A stretch of DNA of 53,929 nucleotides from positions 1 to 53,929 of the forward strand of contig NZ_JAQUVG010000010.1 of the NCBI RefSeq assembly GCF_028693495.1, in the 5' to 3' direction. The position numbers and the translations under genes are program-made. The notes below the pieces were generated by a model, which searched no databases, was not told where the DNA came from, and saw nothing but the letters and a program-made list of their open reading frames with translations. This DNA is from Zoogloea sp. (GTDB lineage: Bacteria; Pseudomonadota; Gammaproteobacteria; Burkholderiales; Rhodocyclaceae). Shown here one piece after another: positions 45,506-53,929 of this stretch; the stretch's first letter is position 1, and each line of letters opens with the position of its first letter.

Positions 45506-47281
45506 ATGAAGACAATGGCGACTTCCCGTCGCCGGGCCGTGTTCGGCCTGGCGCCGGCCACCCTGGCGGTTGCAGCGGCCCTCACCGCCTGGTCCGACCC
45601 CTCCCACGCCTTCCGCTTCGGCAGCGAGGAAGGCCTCTCCGGCAGCTTCGACTCGATCGTGTCTTTCGGCGTGATCCGCCGCATGTCCTCGCCAGACGCA
45701 CGCATCATCGGCAACGACAGCGGCGGCAGCAACCGGGGCACCAACACCGCCCTGCACGCGGCCCAGGGCGGCAGCGGCTACGCCAACGCCGACTTCAACT
45801 ACACCAACTTCGACGACGGCAACCTCAACTTCAAGAAGGGCGACATCGTCTCCATGGCCCTCAAGGGCACCCACGATCTGGCCCTCAAGGCACCGGACGG
45901 CTGGAGCGCGCTGGCCCGCTTCTACTGGATGCACGACCTGCGGGCCGACCAGGGGCGCCGCACCGAGATCACCGAATCCTCCGCCACTGCCCGGGCCAAC
46001 CTGCTCGACGCCTGGGTGGCCAAGGAATTCCGCATCGGGGAGCAGCGCGGCAAGCTCAAGCTGGGCAACCAGGTGATCTCCTGGGGGGAGGACATCTTCA
46101 TCCTGGGGGGGGTCAACCAGATCAACGCCATCGACCTGCAGAAGTTCCACGTTCCCGGCACCCAGATCAAGGAAGTCTTCATCCCTGCCCCCATGGCGTC
46201 CTGGTCGGGCAGCCTCAACGAAAACCTGGGCATGGAGGCCTACTACCAGTTCGCCTGGAACAGCTTCAAGTTCGACCCGGTGGGCACCTTCTTCTCGGGG
46301 GCCGACGTCCTCGGGCAGGGCGCCCGTCCGGCCTACTACCCCACCTCCATCTGCCGCGACTTCGCCCTGCCCCTGCCCTGCGGCGACCGCAGCGGCCTGA
46401 GCGACCGGCAGCGGATTGCCAACGGCACCGCCGTACCCTACCTGGGCCAGGAAAAACCCAAGCAGGGCGGCCAGTACGGGGTGAACTTCCGCTACAACGC
46501 CGACGCCATCGACACCGAGTTCGCCTTCACCTACCAGCGCTACCACGACAAGCTGCCCTTCCTGGGCTACACCGGCAACGCTGCCGGTGCGGTGACCGGC
46601 TACTTCCTCGCCTACGGGGAAGACCGGGACCTGTTTGCCGTGTCCGCCAACACCAAGCTGGGCGACGTGGCAGTGGGCATGGAGCTCTCCTACCGCCCCC
46701 GGGACAGCGTCGGCGTGGATCCCACCGTCCCCTTCGGCTCCCTGGCCGGGCGCTTTGACAAGAACAGCGTCTACGACATGGGCCGCCACCCGGGCTTCGT
46801 CGAGCACAAGAAGTGGCAGTACCACGCCACCGCCTTCTACACCTTCTCCCGCAACGACCCCCTGGGCGGCCTGGCCACCGCCGTGGGCGCCACCGACGGC
46901 TTCATCCTGGCCGAAGCTGCCGTGGCCCACTACCCCGACCTGGACCGCAGCGGCGCGATCCCCTACTTCCTGCCCAACTACGGCATCCCCAACCGCACTT
47001 CCTGGGGCTACGTGGCCGAACTGGGGCTCAACTACCCCAACGTGGGGGGCAGCGGCATCACCCTCACCCCCCAGATCGACTTCGCCCACGACGTAAAGGG
47101 AACCGCCCCCAACGCCCTGCCCTTCGTGGAAGGCCGCAAGGCGGTGACCCTGTCCCTCTTCGCCAACTACCGGGACCGCTGGAAAGGCGCCCTGCAGTAC
47201 GCCAACTTCTCCGGCGGCGGCGACAACAACCTCATGCGCGACCGGGACTTCCTGGCCGCCAGCATTTCCTACTCCTTCTGA
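45506..47281 (+). CDS. DUF1302 outer-membrane protein
   Basis: 591 residues: leader (LAPATLAVAAALTAWSDPSHA) and a predicted outer-membrane beta-barrel. It opens FRFGSEEGLSGSFDSIVSFG and ends in an aromatic residue (ASISYSF), the outer-membrane sorting signature. Internal blocks SWGEDIFILGGVNQINAID and YHATAFYTFSRNDPLGG are usual for the family. Probably the outer-membrane partner of the neighbouring DUF1329 and RND proteins. AGGAG lies before ATG. Confidence 0.9.
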   Translation: MKTMATSRRRAVFGLAPATLAVAAALTAWSDPSHAFRFGSEEGLSGSFDSIVSFGVIRRMSSPDARIIGNDSGGSNRGTNTALHAAQGGSGYANADFNYTNFDDGNLNFKKGDIVSMALKGTHDLALKAPDGWSALARFYWMHDLRADQGRRTEITESSATARANLLDAWVAKEFRIGEQRGKLKLGNQVISWGEDIFILGGVNQINAIDLQKFHVPGTQIKEVFIPAPMASWSGSLNENLGMEAYYQFAWNSFKFDPVGTFFSGADVLGQGARPAYYPTSICRDFALPLPCGDRSGLSDRQRIANGTAVPYLGQEKPKQGGQYGVNFRYNADAIDTEFAFTYQRYHDKLPFLGYTGNAAGAVTGYFLAYGEDRDLFAVSANTKLGDVAVGMELSYRPRDSVGVDPTVPFGSLAGRFDKNSVYDMGRHPGFVEHKKWQYHATAFYTFSRNDPLGGLATAVGATDGFILAEAAVAHYPDLDRSGAIPYFLPNYGIPNRTSWGYVAELGLNYPNVGGSGITLTPQIDFAHDVKGTAPNALPFVEGRKAVTLSLFANYRDRWKGALQYANFSGGGDNNLMRDRDFLAASISYSF

Positions 47282-47334
47282 CCCCCCATGGCCCGGATGC
47301 CCCTGCGCATCCGGGCCCGGACAGGAAACCGATC

Positions 47335-49698
47335 ATGATCGAGAAACTGGTCACCGGCCTGCAGCGCTTCTTCTTCCGCCACCGGCTTCTCACCCTGGCC
47401 GTGCTGCTCGCCTTCACCGCCCTGATGGGCGTGTTTGCCGCCCAGCTGCGGATGTCGGCGGGCTTCGACAAGCAGCTCCCCCAGGACCACGAATACGTCC
47501 AGACCTTCAACCAGTACCGGGACGTGCTCTTCGGCGCCAACCGCATCATCGTGGTGGTGGAGGCCCGGAAGGGCGACATCTGGAACGAAAAGACCCTCAC
47601 CAAGCTCCACGACGTCACCCAGGCCCTGTTCTTCCTGCCCGGGGTGGACCGGCGCACCGTCACCTCCCTGTGGACGCCCAACACCCGCGCGGTGCAGATC
47701 ACCGAAGAAGGCATGAAGGCCGAGGACGTAATTGGCGGCGACGTCACCGTCAAGTCCCTCACCCCCGACAACATCGCCGCCATCCGGGAGCGCACGGTGA
47801 TCGGCGGCTTCATCGGCAACCTGGTGGCCAACGACAGCTCCGGCGCCATGGTCCTGGCCGAACTGGCCGACCCGGACCCGGCCACCGGCCAGCGTCTGGA
47901 CTACTTCGAGTTCAGCCAGAAGCTGGAACGGGAACTGCGTGACGCCTTTGCCGACGGAGACACCCAGATCCGCATCATCGGCTTTGCCAAGCAGATGGGC
48001 GACATCTCCGAAGGCGCCACCAGCGTCGTCGAGTTCTTCGCCCTGGCCTTCCTGCTCACCGCCGCCGCGGTGTACTGGTACACCCGCTCCTGGGTGCTCA
48101 CCTTCCTGCCCATGGCCTGCTCCCTGGTCTCGGTGGTGTGGCAGTTCGGCACCATCACCCTGCTCGGCTTCGGGCTCGACCCCCTGGCCGTGCTGGTGCC
48201 CTTCCTGGTGTTTGCCATCGGCGTCTCCCACGGCATCCAGCAGGTGAATTACATCGCCAAGGAGGTCATCAACGGGGCCGACGGCTTCACCGCCGCCACC
48301 CGCAGCTTCACCGGCCTGCTGGTGCCCGGCACCCTGGCCCTGATCACCGCCTTCGTGGGCTTCGCCACCCTGGTGCTGGTTCCCATCCCGATGATCCGCG
48401 AGCTGGCCATCACCGCCTCGGTGGGCGTGGCCTACAAGATCGTCACCAACCTGATCATGCTGCCCGTGCTGGCCAGCTACTTCTCCTTCGACGCCCGCTT
48501 CGTGGCCCGCGCCGGCAGGATGGAAGCCATGCGCAACCGCATGATGGCGGGTCTCGGGGTGCATATCGCCAACCCCCGCAATGCCCTCCTGGGCACCCTC
48601 ATCGGCCTGGCGCTGCTGGGCGTGGCGGTCTGGCAGAGCCAGGGCCGCCATGTGGGCCACGTGCTCCCCGGCGCGCCGGAGCTCCACGACGACGCCCGCT
48701 ACAATCAGGACGTGGAGGCCGTGGTGAGCCGCTTCGGGCTGGGTCTGGACCTGCTCACGGTGGTGGTGGAAACCCCCAGGGACGGCTGCTACCAGCACGA
48801 GGTGATGGCTTATGCAGATCGACTCACCTGGTATCTGGGCAACGTGCCCGGGGTGCTCTCGGCCCAGTCCCTGCCCACCCTCACCAAGCTCGCCGCCTCC
48901 GGCGTGAATGAAGGCAACCCCAAGTGGGCCTCCCTGCCCCAGGAGGAGCTGACCCTCGGCGAAGCGGTACGCCAGGTGCCCGAAGGCCTGCGCCTCTACA
49001 ACGCCGACTGCACCCTGCTGCCGGTCAATCTCTACCTGACGGATCACAAGGCCAGCACCATCAAGCAGGTGGTCGAAGCGGTGAAGGTCTACCGCGAAAG
49101 CAATCCCTTCCCCGGGGTCACGGTGCGCCTGGCCAGCGGCAACGCCGGCGTGCAGGCTGCCACCAACGAAGTGGTGGAGCACTCAGAGCTGCCGATGATG
49201 CTCTATGTGTACGCCACCATCCTGGTGCTGGTGTTCCTGGTGTATCGGGACTGGCGGGCCATGATCGCCTGCTGCGTGCCCCTCACCCTGGCCACCTTCC
49301 TGGGCTACTGGTTCATGAAAGCGCTGGACATCGGCCTCACCGTGGCCACCCTGCCGGTGATGGTGCTGGCCGTGGGCATCGGCGTGGATTACGCCTTCTA
49401 CATCTACAACCGCCTGCAGATGCACCTCTCTCACGGGGAGGACATCGTCACCGCCTTCAAGCAGGCCCTGCGCGAGGTGGGGGTGGCCACCGTGTTCACC
49501 GCCGTGACCCTGTCCATCGGCGTGGCCACCTGGTCCTTCTCGGCCCTCAAGTTCCAGGCCGACATGGGCATGCTGCTCACCTTCATGTTCATGGTGAACA
49601 TGATCATGGCCATCACCCTGCTGCCTGCCCTGGCCGTCGCCATCGACGTGCTGATCCCCCGCCGTGGCCCGGTCCGGGCCCCCCTGATGATGCACTGA
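47335..49698 (+). CDS. RND/MMPL-family transporter
   Basis: 787-residue inner-membrane protein of the hydrophobe/amphiphile branch of RND transporters: two repeats, each one helix plus a periplasmic domain plus five helices. Examples are HRLLTLAVLLAFTALMGVF at the start, LVPFLVFAIGVSHGIQQVNYI and LPVMVLAVGIGVDYAFYIYN in the two repeats. Smaller than drug pumps and similar to proteins encoded with DUF1302 and DUF1329. Likely moves a hydrophobic substrate or lipid between membranes. Start ATG 47335 with AGGAAA upstream. Confidence 0.9.
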   Translation: MIEKLVTGLQRFFFRHRLLTLAVLLAFTALMGVFAAQLRMSAGFDKQLPQDHEYVQTFNQYRDVLFGANRIIVVVEARKGDIWNEKTLTKLHDVTQALFFLPGVDRRTVTSLWTPNTRAVQITEEGMKAEDVIGGDVTVKSLTPDNIAAIRERTVIGGFIGNLVANDSSGAMVLAELADPDPATGQRLDYFEFSQKLERELRDAFADGDTQIRIIGFAKQMGDISEGATSVVEFFALAFLLTAAAVYWYTRSWVLTFLPMACSLVSVVWQFGTITLLGFGLDPLAVLVPFLVFAIGVSHGIQQVNYIAKEVINGADGFTAATRSFTGLLVPGTLALITAFVGFATLVLVPIPMIRELAITASVGVAYKIVTNLIMLPVLASYFSFDARFVARAGRMEAMRNRMMAGLGVHIANPRNALLGTLIGLALLGVAVWQSQGRHVGHVLPGAPELHDDARYNQDVEAVVSRFGLGLDLLTVVVETPRDGCYQHEVMAYADRLTWYLGNVPGVLSAQSLPTLTKLAASGVNEGNPKWASLPQEELTLGEAVRQVPEGLRLYNADCTLLPVNLYLTDHKASTIKQVVEAVKVYRESNPFPGVTVRLASGNAGVQAATNEVVEHSELPMMLYVYATILVLVFLVYRDWRAMIACCVPLTLATFLGYWFMKALDIGLTVATLPVMVLAVGIGVDYAFYIYNRLQMHLSHGEDIVTAFKQALREVGVATVFTAVTLSIGVATWSFSALKFQADMGMLLTFMFMVNMIMAITLLPALAVAIDVLIPRRGPVRAPLMMH

Positions 49699-49712
49699 CG
49701 GAGACCCCGACC

Positions 49713-50678
49713 ATGAAACTCCCTACCCTGACTGCGGCCTGCGCCGCCGCCACCCTGATGGTGGGGGTCGCGGTGGCCACCACCCCCCGCCCCGCCGATC
49801 CCCCGGGCGAAGTGCCTGCCATGCAGGCCCGCCTGGCAACCCAGGCCAGCCTGGTGGCTGTCGCCCAGGCCGGCGATGCCCTCATCGCCGTCGGCGATTA
49901 CGGCACCGTGATCCGCTCCACCGACGGCGGCCGGCACTGGTCCCAGGCCCAGCGCGTTCCCGTGAGCACCCTGCTCACCGGTGTCAGCTTCATCGACGCC
50001 CAGCACGGCTGGGCCGTGGGCCACGGCGGCGTGATCCTCGCCACCACCAATGGCGGCGACACCTGGCGTCTCCAGCACGTGGCCGAGCAAAAACCCGTGC
50101 TGCTGGGTGTGCATTTCAGCAATGCCACCACCGGCTACGCGGTCGGCGCCTACGGCTCCGCCCTGCGCACCGACGATGGCGGCCAGACCTGGACCCCCAT
50201 GACCGTCGGCGAAGGCCGGGATGCGGATCTGCACCTGAACCACCTGTTCCAGGGCCCCGACGGCAGCCTGTTTGCCGCTGGAGAAGGAGGCGCCGCCTTC
50301 CGCTCCCGGGATGGGGGCGAGCACTGGACGCGCCTCGACACAGGGGTGAGCGGTTCCCTGTGGAGCGGCCTGGCGCGCCAGGACGGACGCATCGTGCTGC
50401 TCGGCATGAGCGGCCGGGTTCTGGAAAGCGCCGACGGCGGTACCCACTGGAAGGTGCTCGAGAGCGGCACCAGCCAGTCCCTCACCGGCGGGCTCGAAAC
50501 CCCCGACGGCGCGCTGCTCCTGGTGGGCAGCGGCGGCACCGTCGTGCAAGGCCAGGGCGACACGCTGCGTACCCGCATCCGCGACGACCGGCAGAACCTC
50601 GCCGCCGTGGCCCTGGCCGGCGGCCAGCGCATCCTGCTCGGCCAGAGCGGCCTCATCTCTGACACCCCCACCCCCTGA
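49713..50678 (+). CDS. YCF48-like beta-propeller protein
   Basis: 321 residues: signal peptide (AACAAATLMVGVAVATT) followed by repeats of the YCF48/BNR type, each with a D-G-G-x-x-W motif (STDGGRHWSQ, TTNGGDTWRL, RTDDGGQTWTP, RSRDGGEHWTR, ESADGGTHWKV), about five to six blades. Photosynthetic YCF48 helps assemble photosystem II; in heterotrophs the family sits with DUF1302/DUF1329/RND genes, as here, 14 bases after the transporter. Role may be in assembly of the exported complex. Confidence 0.9.
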   Translation: MKLPTLTAACAAATLMVGVAVATTPRPADPPGEVPAMQARLATQASLVAVAQAGDALIAVGDYGTVIRSTDGGRHWSQAQRVPVSTLLTGVSFIDAQHGWAVGHGGVILATTNGGDTWRLQHVAEQKPVLLGVHFSNATTGYAVGAYGSALRTDDGGQTWTPMTVGEGRDADLHLNHLFQGPDGSLFAAGEGGAAFRSRDGGEHWTRLDTGVSGSLWSGLARQDGRIVLLGMSGRVLESADGGTHWKVLESGTSQSLTGGLETPDGALLLVGSGGTVVQGQGDTLRTRIRDDRQNLAAVALAGGQRILLGQSGLISDTPTP

Positions 50679-50696
50679 GCCCACCCGGGAGACACC

Positions 50697-51176
50697 ATGC
50701 TGGAACGACTGAAAGACCTGCTGCGGGGCGAACTGCAGGCAGAAGCCACCGAGCGGGGCCCCTTCGAGCGGCGCCTCATTGCCGTGGCCGCGCTGCTCCT
50801 CGAAACCATGTACGTGGACCGGGTGGCCTCCCCGGTGGAGCACCAGGCCGTCCGACGCCTGCTGGCAGCCCACTTCCACCTGCCCCCCGAGGAGGTGACC
50901 GCCCTCCTCGCAATCGCAGACCAGCGCTACGCCGAAGCCCTCGACGACTGGGAATTCGCCGAAGCCGTGCGGGTCGGCTTCGGCCCGGCAGAACGCCAGG
51001 AAATCCTCACCCTGCTCTGGGAAGTGGCCTACGCCGACGGGCTGGAACGCCTGGAAGACCGTCTCATGAGCCGCATCGCCCACCAGCTGGAGCTGGACGA
51101 ACACGCCATCGCCGATGCCCGGGCCACCGCCAGTGCCCGCGCCGGCGTACTCCGGGGCACCCCGGGAGAACAGTGA
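50697..51176 (+). CDS. TerB-like protein
   Basis: 159-residue all-helical cytosolic protein of the TerB/DUF533 superfamily: RRLIAVAALLLETMYVDRVASPVEHQAVRRLLAAHFHL and LTLLWEVAYADGLERLEDRLMSRIAHQLELD. These two segments are the repeated helix pair with acidic D residues typical of TerB. No other ter genes are nearby, so a tellurite role is not implied. It sits between the transport genes and the aldehyde dehydrogenase in the amine operon. Confidence 0.82.
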   Translation: MLERLKDLLRGELQAEATERGPFERRLIAVAALLLETMYVDRVASPVEHQAVRRLLAAHFHLPPEEVTALLAIADQRYAEALDDWEFAEAVRVGFGPAERQEILTLLWEVAYADGLERLEDRLMSRIAHQLELDEHAIADARATASARAGVLRGTPGEQ

Positions 51177-51228
51177 TTTCCCCAGCCCCCTTTTCATGCC
51201 CCACACCCATCACAACAGGAGACACCCC

Positions 51229-52731
51229 ATGAACACCTTCCACGGCATCGCCCTCCATGCCAGCACCGCCGACTTCCTGGCCCGGCCCCGCCGCCTGCTC
51301 ATCGACGGCGCCTGGCAGGACGCCGCCAGCAGTCAGACCCTCCCCGTCACCGACCCCGCCAGCGGCGACGTCTTCTGCCACGTCCCCGCCGGCGATGCTC
51401 CCGACATCGAACGGGCCGTGCAGGCCGCCCGCCGGGCCTTCGAGCAGGGCGACTGGGCCCGCATGCGCCCCATCGACCGGGAACGCCTGCTCCTGCGCCT
51501 GGCCGACCTGATGGAAGCCAACGCCCAGCAGCTGGCCGAGCTGGAAGCCATCGACAACGGCAAGCCGGTGAGCATGGCCCGCGCCGTGGACGTGGCCCTC
51601 TCCATCGACTTCATGCGCTACATGGCCGGCTGGGCCACCAAGATCGAAGGCGCCACCATGGACGTCTCGGTTCCTCTGGTACGGGACCGGGAATTCTTCG
51701 GCTTCACCCGCCGGGAACCGGTGGGCGTGGTGGGCGCCATCATTCCCTGGAACTTCCCCCTGCTGATGGCCGCCTGGAAGCTCGGCCCCGCCCTCGCCTC
51801 GGGCTGCACCATGATCCTCAAACCCGCCGAGGAAACCCCCCTCTCCGCCCTGCGCCTGGCCGAGCTGGTGCAGGAAGCCGGCTACCCGAACGGCGTGCTC
51901 AACGTCATCACCGGCCTAGGCCACACGGCCGGCGCCGCGCTGGCCGGCCACAAGGGCATCGAGAAGGTTGCCTTCACCGGCTCCACCGAAGTGGGCAAGC
52001 TCGTGGGCAAGGCCGCCCTGGACAACATGACCCGGGTCTCCCTGGAGCTGGGCGGCAAGAGTCCGGTGATCGTCCTCGACGACGCGGACCCCACCCAGGC
52101 CGCTGCCGGCGCGGCCCAGGCCATTTTCTTCAACCAAGGGCAGGTGTGCACCGCCGGCTCCCGCCTCTTCATCCACAAGAGCCGCTTCGAACAGGTGGTG
52201 GAAGGGCTCGCCGGTATCGCCAACAGCATGCAGATGGGCCCTGGCATCCACCCGGACACCCAGATCGGCCCCCTCGTCTCGGCTGCCCAGCAGCAGCGGG
52301 TCATGGGCTACATTGACAGCGGCTACCAGCAAGGCGCCCGTGCCGCCGCCGGCGGCAGCACCGGCGACGGCCAGGGCTACTTCGTCCGGCCCACCGTGCT
52401 CGTGGATGTCCACGACGACATGCGCGTGGTGCGCGAGGAAATCTTCGGCCCCGTCGTGGTCGCCCTCCCCTACGAGGACCTGGATGAAGTCGCCCGCCGC
52501 GCCAACGACACCCCCTACGGCCTCGCCGCCAGCATCTGGTCCAACGATCTCTCCCGCGTGCACCGCCTCATCCCCAGGATCAAGGCCGGCACCGTGTGGA
52601 TCAACTGCCACAACATCCTCGACAACGCCATGCCCTTTGGCGGCTACAAGCAATCGGGCATCGGCCGCGAAATGGGCCGCGCCGTGCTCGACCTGTACAC
52701 CGAATCCAAGTCCGTGGTCATGATGCTCTGA
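51229..52731 (+). CDS. feaB: Aldehyde dehydrogenase, probable phenylacetaldehyde dehydrogenase
   Basis: NAD(P)-dependent cytosolic aldehyde dehydrogenase, 500 residues. Catalytic Cys in FNQGQVCTAGSRLF, general-base Glu in LELGGKSPVIV, Rossmann-side motif FTGSTEVGK, PWNFPLLMAAWK and EEIFGPVV. It looks like E. coli FeaB (DFMRYMAGWATKIEGATMDVSVPL resembles its NWMRYTAGLTTKI region; length 499). In this operon it would oxidise the aldehyde released by the amine dehydrogenase, for example phenylacetaldehyde to phenylacetate. ATG 51229 with AGGAGA upstream. Substrate is inferred from context. Confidence 0.88.
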   Translation: MNTFHGIALHASTADFLARPRRLLIDGAWQDAASSQTLPVTDPASGDVFCHVPAGDAPDIERAVQAARRAFEQGDWARMRPIDRERLLLRLADLMEANAQQLAELEAIDNGKPVSMARAVDVALSIDFMRYMAGWATKIEGATMDVSVPLVRDREFFGFTRREPVGVVGAIIPWNFPLLMAAWKLGPALASGCTMILKPAEETPLSALRLAELVQEAGYPNGVLNVITGLGHTAGAALAGHKGIEKVAFTGSTEVGKLVGKAALDNMTRVSLELGGKSPVIVLDDADPTQAAAGAAQAIFFNQGQVCTAGSRLFIHKSRFEQVVEGLAGIANSMQMGPGIHPDTQIGPLVSAAQQQRVMGYIDSGYQQGARAAAGGSTGDGQGYFVRPTVLVDVHDDMRVVREEIFGPVVVALPYEDLDEVARRANDTPYGLAASIWSNDLSRVHRLIPRIKAGTVWINCHNILDNAMPFGGYKQSGIGREMGRAVLDLYTESKSVVMML

Positions 52732-52758
52732 AAAATCCTGGCGCCCCTGCGCCCTCTC

Positions 52759-52809
52759 CCTTCCATCAGCCCGGTGGAAGGAGCAGCCCCGCCTGGGCCC
52801 TGGCGGGGC
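52759..52809 (+). terminator. Two consecutive hairpins after the amine operon
   Basis: CCTTCCA/TGGAAGG (52759-52781) and GCCCCGCC/GGCGGGGC (52786-52809) lie 28-78 bases after the aldehyde dehydrogenase stop. No T tract. They mark the boundary between the operon and the damaged defence region. Confidence 0.4.
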
Positions 52810-52873
52810 AGGAGGCCTCCGCGCAGGTGGCGACAGAAAACACATCGACAAAGTAGGTCATCGGGTAGGCCTT

Positions 52874-53446
52874 TTACTCTGTCAGCGCCTTCAGGAGCGC
52901 ATCGCGTGCATCCTGGTAGAACTCGATATCGAGCTTCGTGGCCATGTCATCCGAGAGGTCGAAGAGCTGGCGCCGACAGGCAACCGGCAGCAGCAAGGAC
53001 TTCGCCCCTTTCTCAACGGCCTGCTCGGCCAGGGTGACCGCGTTGTGTATCGGCTCGATGGTTCCACCGAGCGTGACTTCGCCCACCACGATGAGGCCGC
53101 CACGCACCGACTTTCTGAGGAGCGCACTGGCCAGCGCGATGAGGCACGCTACCGAAGTCTTGGCGCCGCTCTTGGCCGCATCGAAGCCGCGCAGCTGCAC
53201 CGAGAACTCATGGGCCCTGGGGTCACGGTCGCCCACCAGTTGCGGGGCTCGTGCGTACAGGTTTTGCTCGGCGCAGCGGATTGACTCCTTGAACGCCGGC
53301 GGGACGGGGTTGTTCAGCACGCGGACCCCGCTGCCCGGGCCTTCGGTCACTTCCAGCCGGAACAACCCGGCATGCTCATCCTGGCCCCCGGGGCTGAGCG
53401 TCCAAATCTGCCCGCACTCCAGGGGCTCGTCACCGATACCCGCCTG
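52874..53446 (-). pseudogene. brxL: C-terminal remnant of a BrxL-like Lon-related BREX gene
   Basis: About 190 codons with a Lon-protease-like C-terminal domain: GLFRLEVTEGPGSG, SVACLIALASALL, GGLIVVGEVTLGGTIEPI, EKGAKSLLLPV and the ending FYQDARDALLKALTE. BrxL proteins of phage-defence BREX systems end this way. The Lon catalytic serine/lysine dyad is not recognisable, as is usual for BrxL. The AAA+ half is absent: homology stops at the inverted repeat at 53447-53512, and the frame beyond it (to 53614) is unrelated. I read it as a truncated remnant; BrxL is favoured but other Lon-like families are possible. Confidence 0.65.
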
Positions 53447-53512
53447 GAGCCTGTCCTGAACCATGCCATAGCCCACGAATCTTAAGGGTATGGCATGGTT
53501 CAGGACAGGCTC
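53447..53512. repeat. 24-bp perfect inverted repeat with 18-base spacer
   Basis: Arms 53447-53470 and 53489-53512 are exact reverse complements, starting GAGCCTGTCCTGAACC. The outer end resembles terminal repeats of IS5-family (IS1031-like) elements, so this could be a tiny non-autonomous element or two abutting IS ends. It sits exactly where BrxL homology ends. No clear target duplication is visible. Confidence 0.7.
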
Positions 53513-53552
53513 TATGAACTGCGTCACTCCTCCACCGCTCGTTCCGGGCCGG

Positions 53553-53816
53553 TCAATGGTGCGCGGATCCGCTTGACGCACTGAGCTGCCAGTGCAGGCG
53601 CATGCGCTCCTCACGCCCGGCCACCTCGAAGCCCGGGGGCTTGATTCCTCCCTGGGGGGGCAACCTCAAGCCACCAATGACTTTTGCCACATACCAGGCA
53701 CCACATACGAACTTGACGGAGGCAGGGCTTCCACTCAGCATGTCTACCTTGGCTCCAGGTACGTGCAGGGTGGCGAATTGCCGGCATGGACCCTGCCCAT
53801 GTCTCTCAAGAAACAA
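53553..53816 (-). CDS. Doubtful small frame
   Basis: 87-residue frame (MFLERHGQGPCRQFATLHV...) in the 322-base stretch between the inverted repeat and the transposase tail. No family recognised, no convincing ribosome binding site and atypical composition compared with neighbours. It may be debris from a disrupted gene. Confidence 0.2.
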   Translation of the reverse strand: MFLERHGQGPCRQFATLHVPGAKVDMLSGSPASVKFVCGAWYVAKVIGGLRLPPQGGIKPPGFEVAGREERMRLHWQLSASSGSAHH

Positions 53817-53834
53817 AACTAGCCTGGGCGGTTT

Positions 53835-53929
53835 TCATGCGGCTGCCCCGATGGGGTTGATCTGGAACCCGAGCGCGGTGGCTCGGCGTTTGAGTGCAGC
53901 GATGCTGCGCTCGCGTTGCAGTTCTTCGT
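53835..53929 (-). CDS. C-terminal end of a probable transposase (cut by window edge)
   Basis: The last 31 codons of a gene entering from the right: EELQRERSIAALKRRATALG then FQINPIGAAA and stop. Basic, helical tails of this kind ending in a small Ala-rich peptide are common in insertion-sequence transposases, but the family cannot be fixed from this fragment. Its position beside a truncated defence gene fits a mobile element. Confidence 0.45.
   Translation of the reverse strand, partial: EELQRERSIAALKRRATALGFQINPIGAAA

Noticed and set aside
43951..45747. 598-residue minus-strand frame opposite the DUF1329 gene
   Set aside because: Complementary to a strongly recognised gene and lacks any motif.

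Overview
The window is GC-rich, densely coded DNA that looks like the chromosome of a Betaproteobacterium. The mix of a chromate transporter, MdtABC-type efflux, tryptophan tryptophylquinone (TTQ) amine dehydrogenase, DUF1302/DUF1329 proteins and an EpsA-type LuxR regulator suggests Rhodocyclales (Azospira/Thauera/Dechloromonas-like). That placement is inference from gene content and base composition, not a search.

Layout. (1) 24-3169: a GroEL paralog whose native start codon seems lost at an upstream junction, converging on a ChrA chromate transporter. (2) 3672-7060, minus strand: a sulfur nanocompartment operon of rhodanese, family 2A encapsulin shell (SrpI type) and a SufS-like cysteine desulfurase with a ~210-residue cargo-loading extension, closed by a clear terminator. 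(3) 7292-9613, minus: exbB-exbD-exbD-tonB behind a near-consensus sigma-54 promoter, with a divergent sigma-54 activator lacking a sensor domain and a coupled small membrane protein (9998-11615). (4) 11845-21542, plus: an MdtABC-like RND pump with outer-membrane factor and a cytochrome b561. (5) 21608-28580: mostly exported or membrane proteins: histidine phosphatase, phytase-like esterase, ferric-reductase-like flavocytochrome, a rhodanese fold without its catalytic Cys, cytochrome c', Tat-exported dienelactone hydrolase and an SMP-30 lactonase. (6) 28863-38587, minus: an eleven-gene hybrid type II secretion/type IV pilus assembly operon (GspG-F-E, PilM-N-O-P-like, TPR/cohesin-like secretin, three more pilin-like proteins) ending in an EpsA-type regulator. 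(7) 38931-52731: an AraC regulator divergent from a ~12.4 kb operon for aromatic amine oxidation: TTQ amine dehydrogenase (aauBEDA order), two c-type cytochromes, a hydrophobic-compound transport group (DUF1329, DUF1302, RND/MMPL, YCF48-like), a TerB-like protein and a phenylacetaldehyde-dehydrogenase-like enzyme. (8) 52786-53929: wreckage of a BrxL-like (BREX phage defence) gene, cut at a 24-bp perfect inverted repeat and followed by the tail of a probable transposase, so the right edge is a mobile/defence island.

Functionally, regions 2 and 3 may form one theme (TonB-powered uptake next to sulfur handling). Region 7 is a self-contained pathway: periplasmic deamination of an arylalkylamine, electrons to c-type cytochromes, aldehyde oxidised to the acid in the cytoplasm, and dedicated transport. 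No tRNA, rRNA or CRISPR array was seen.
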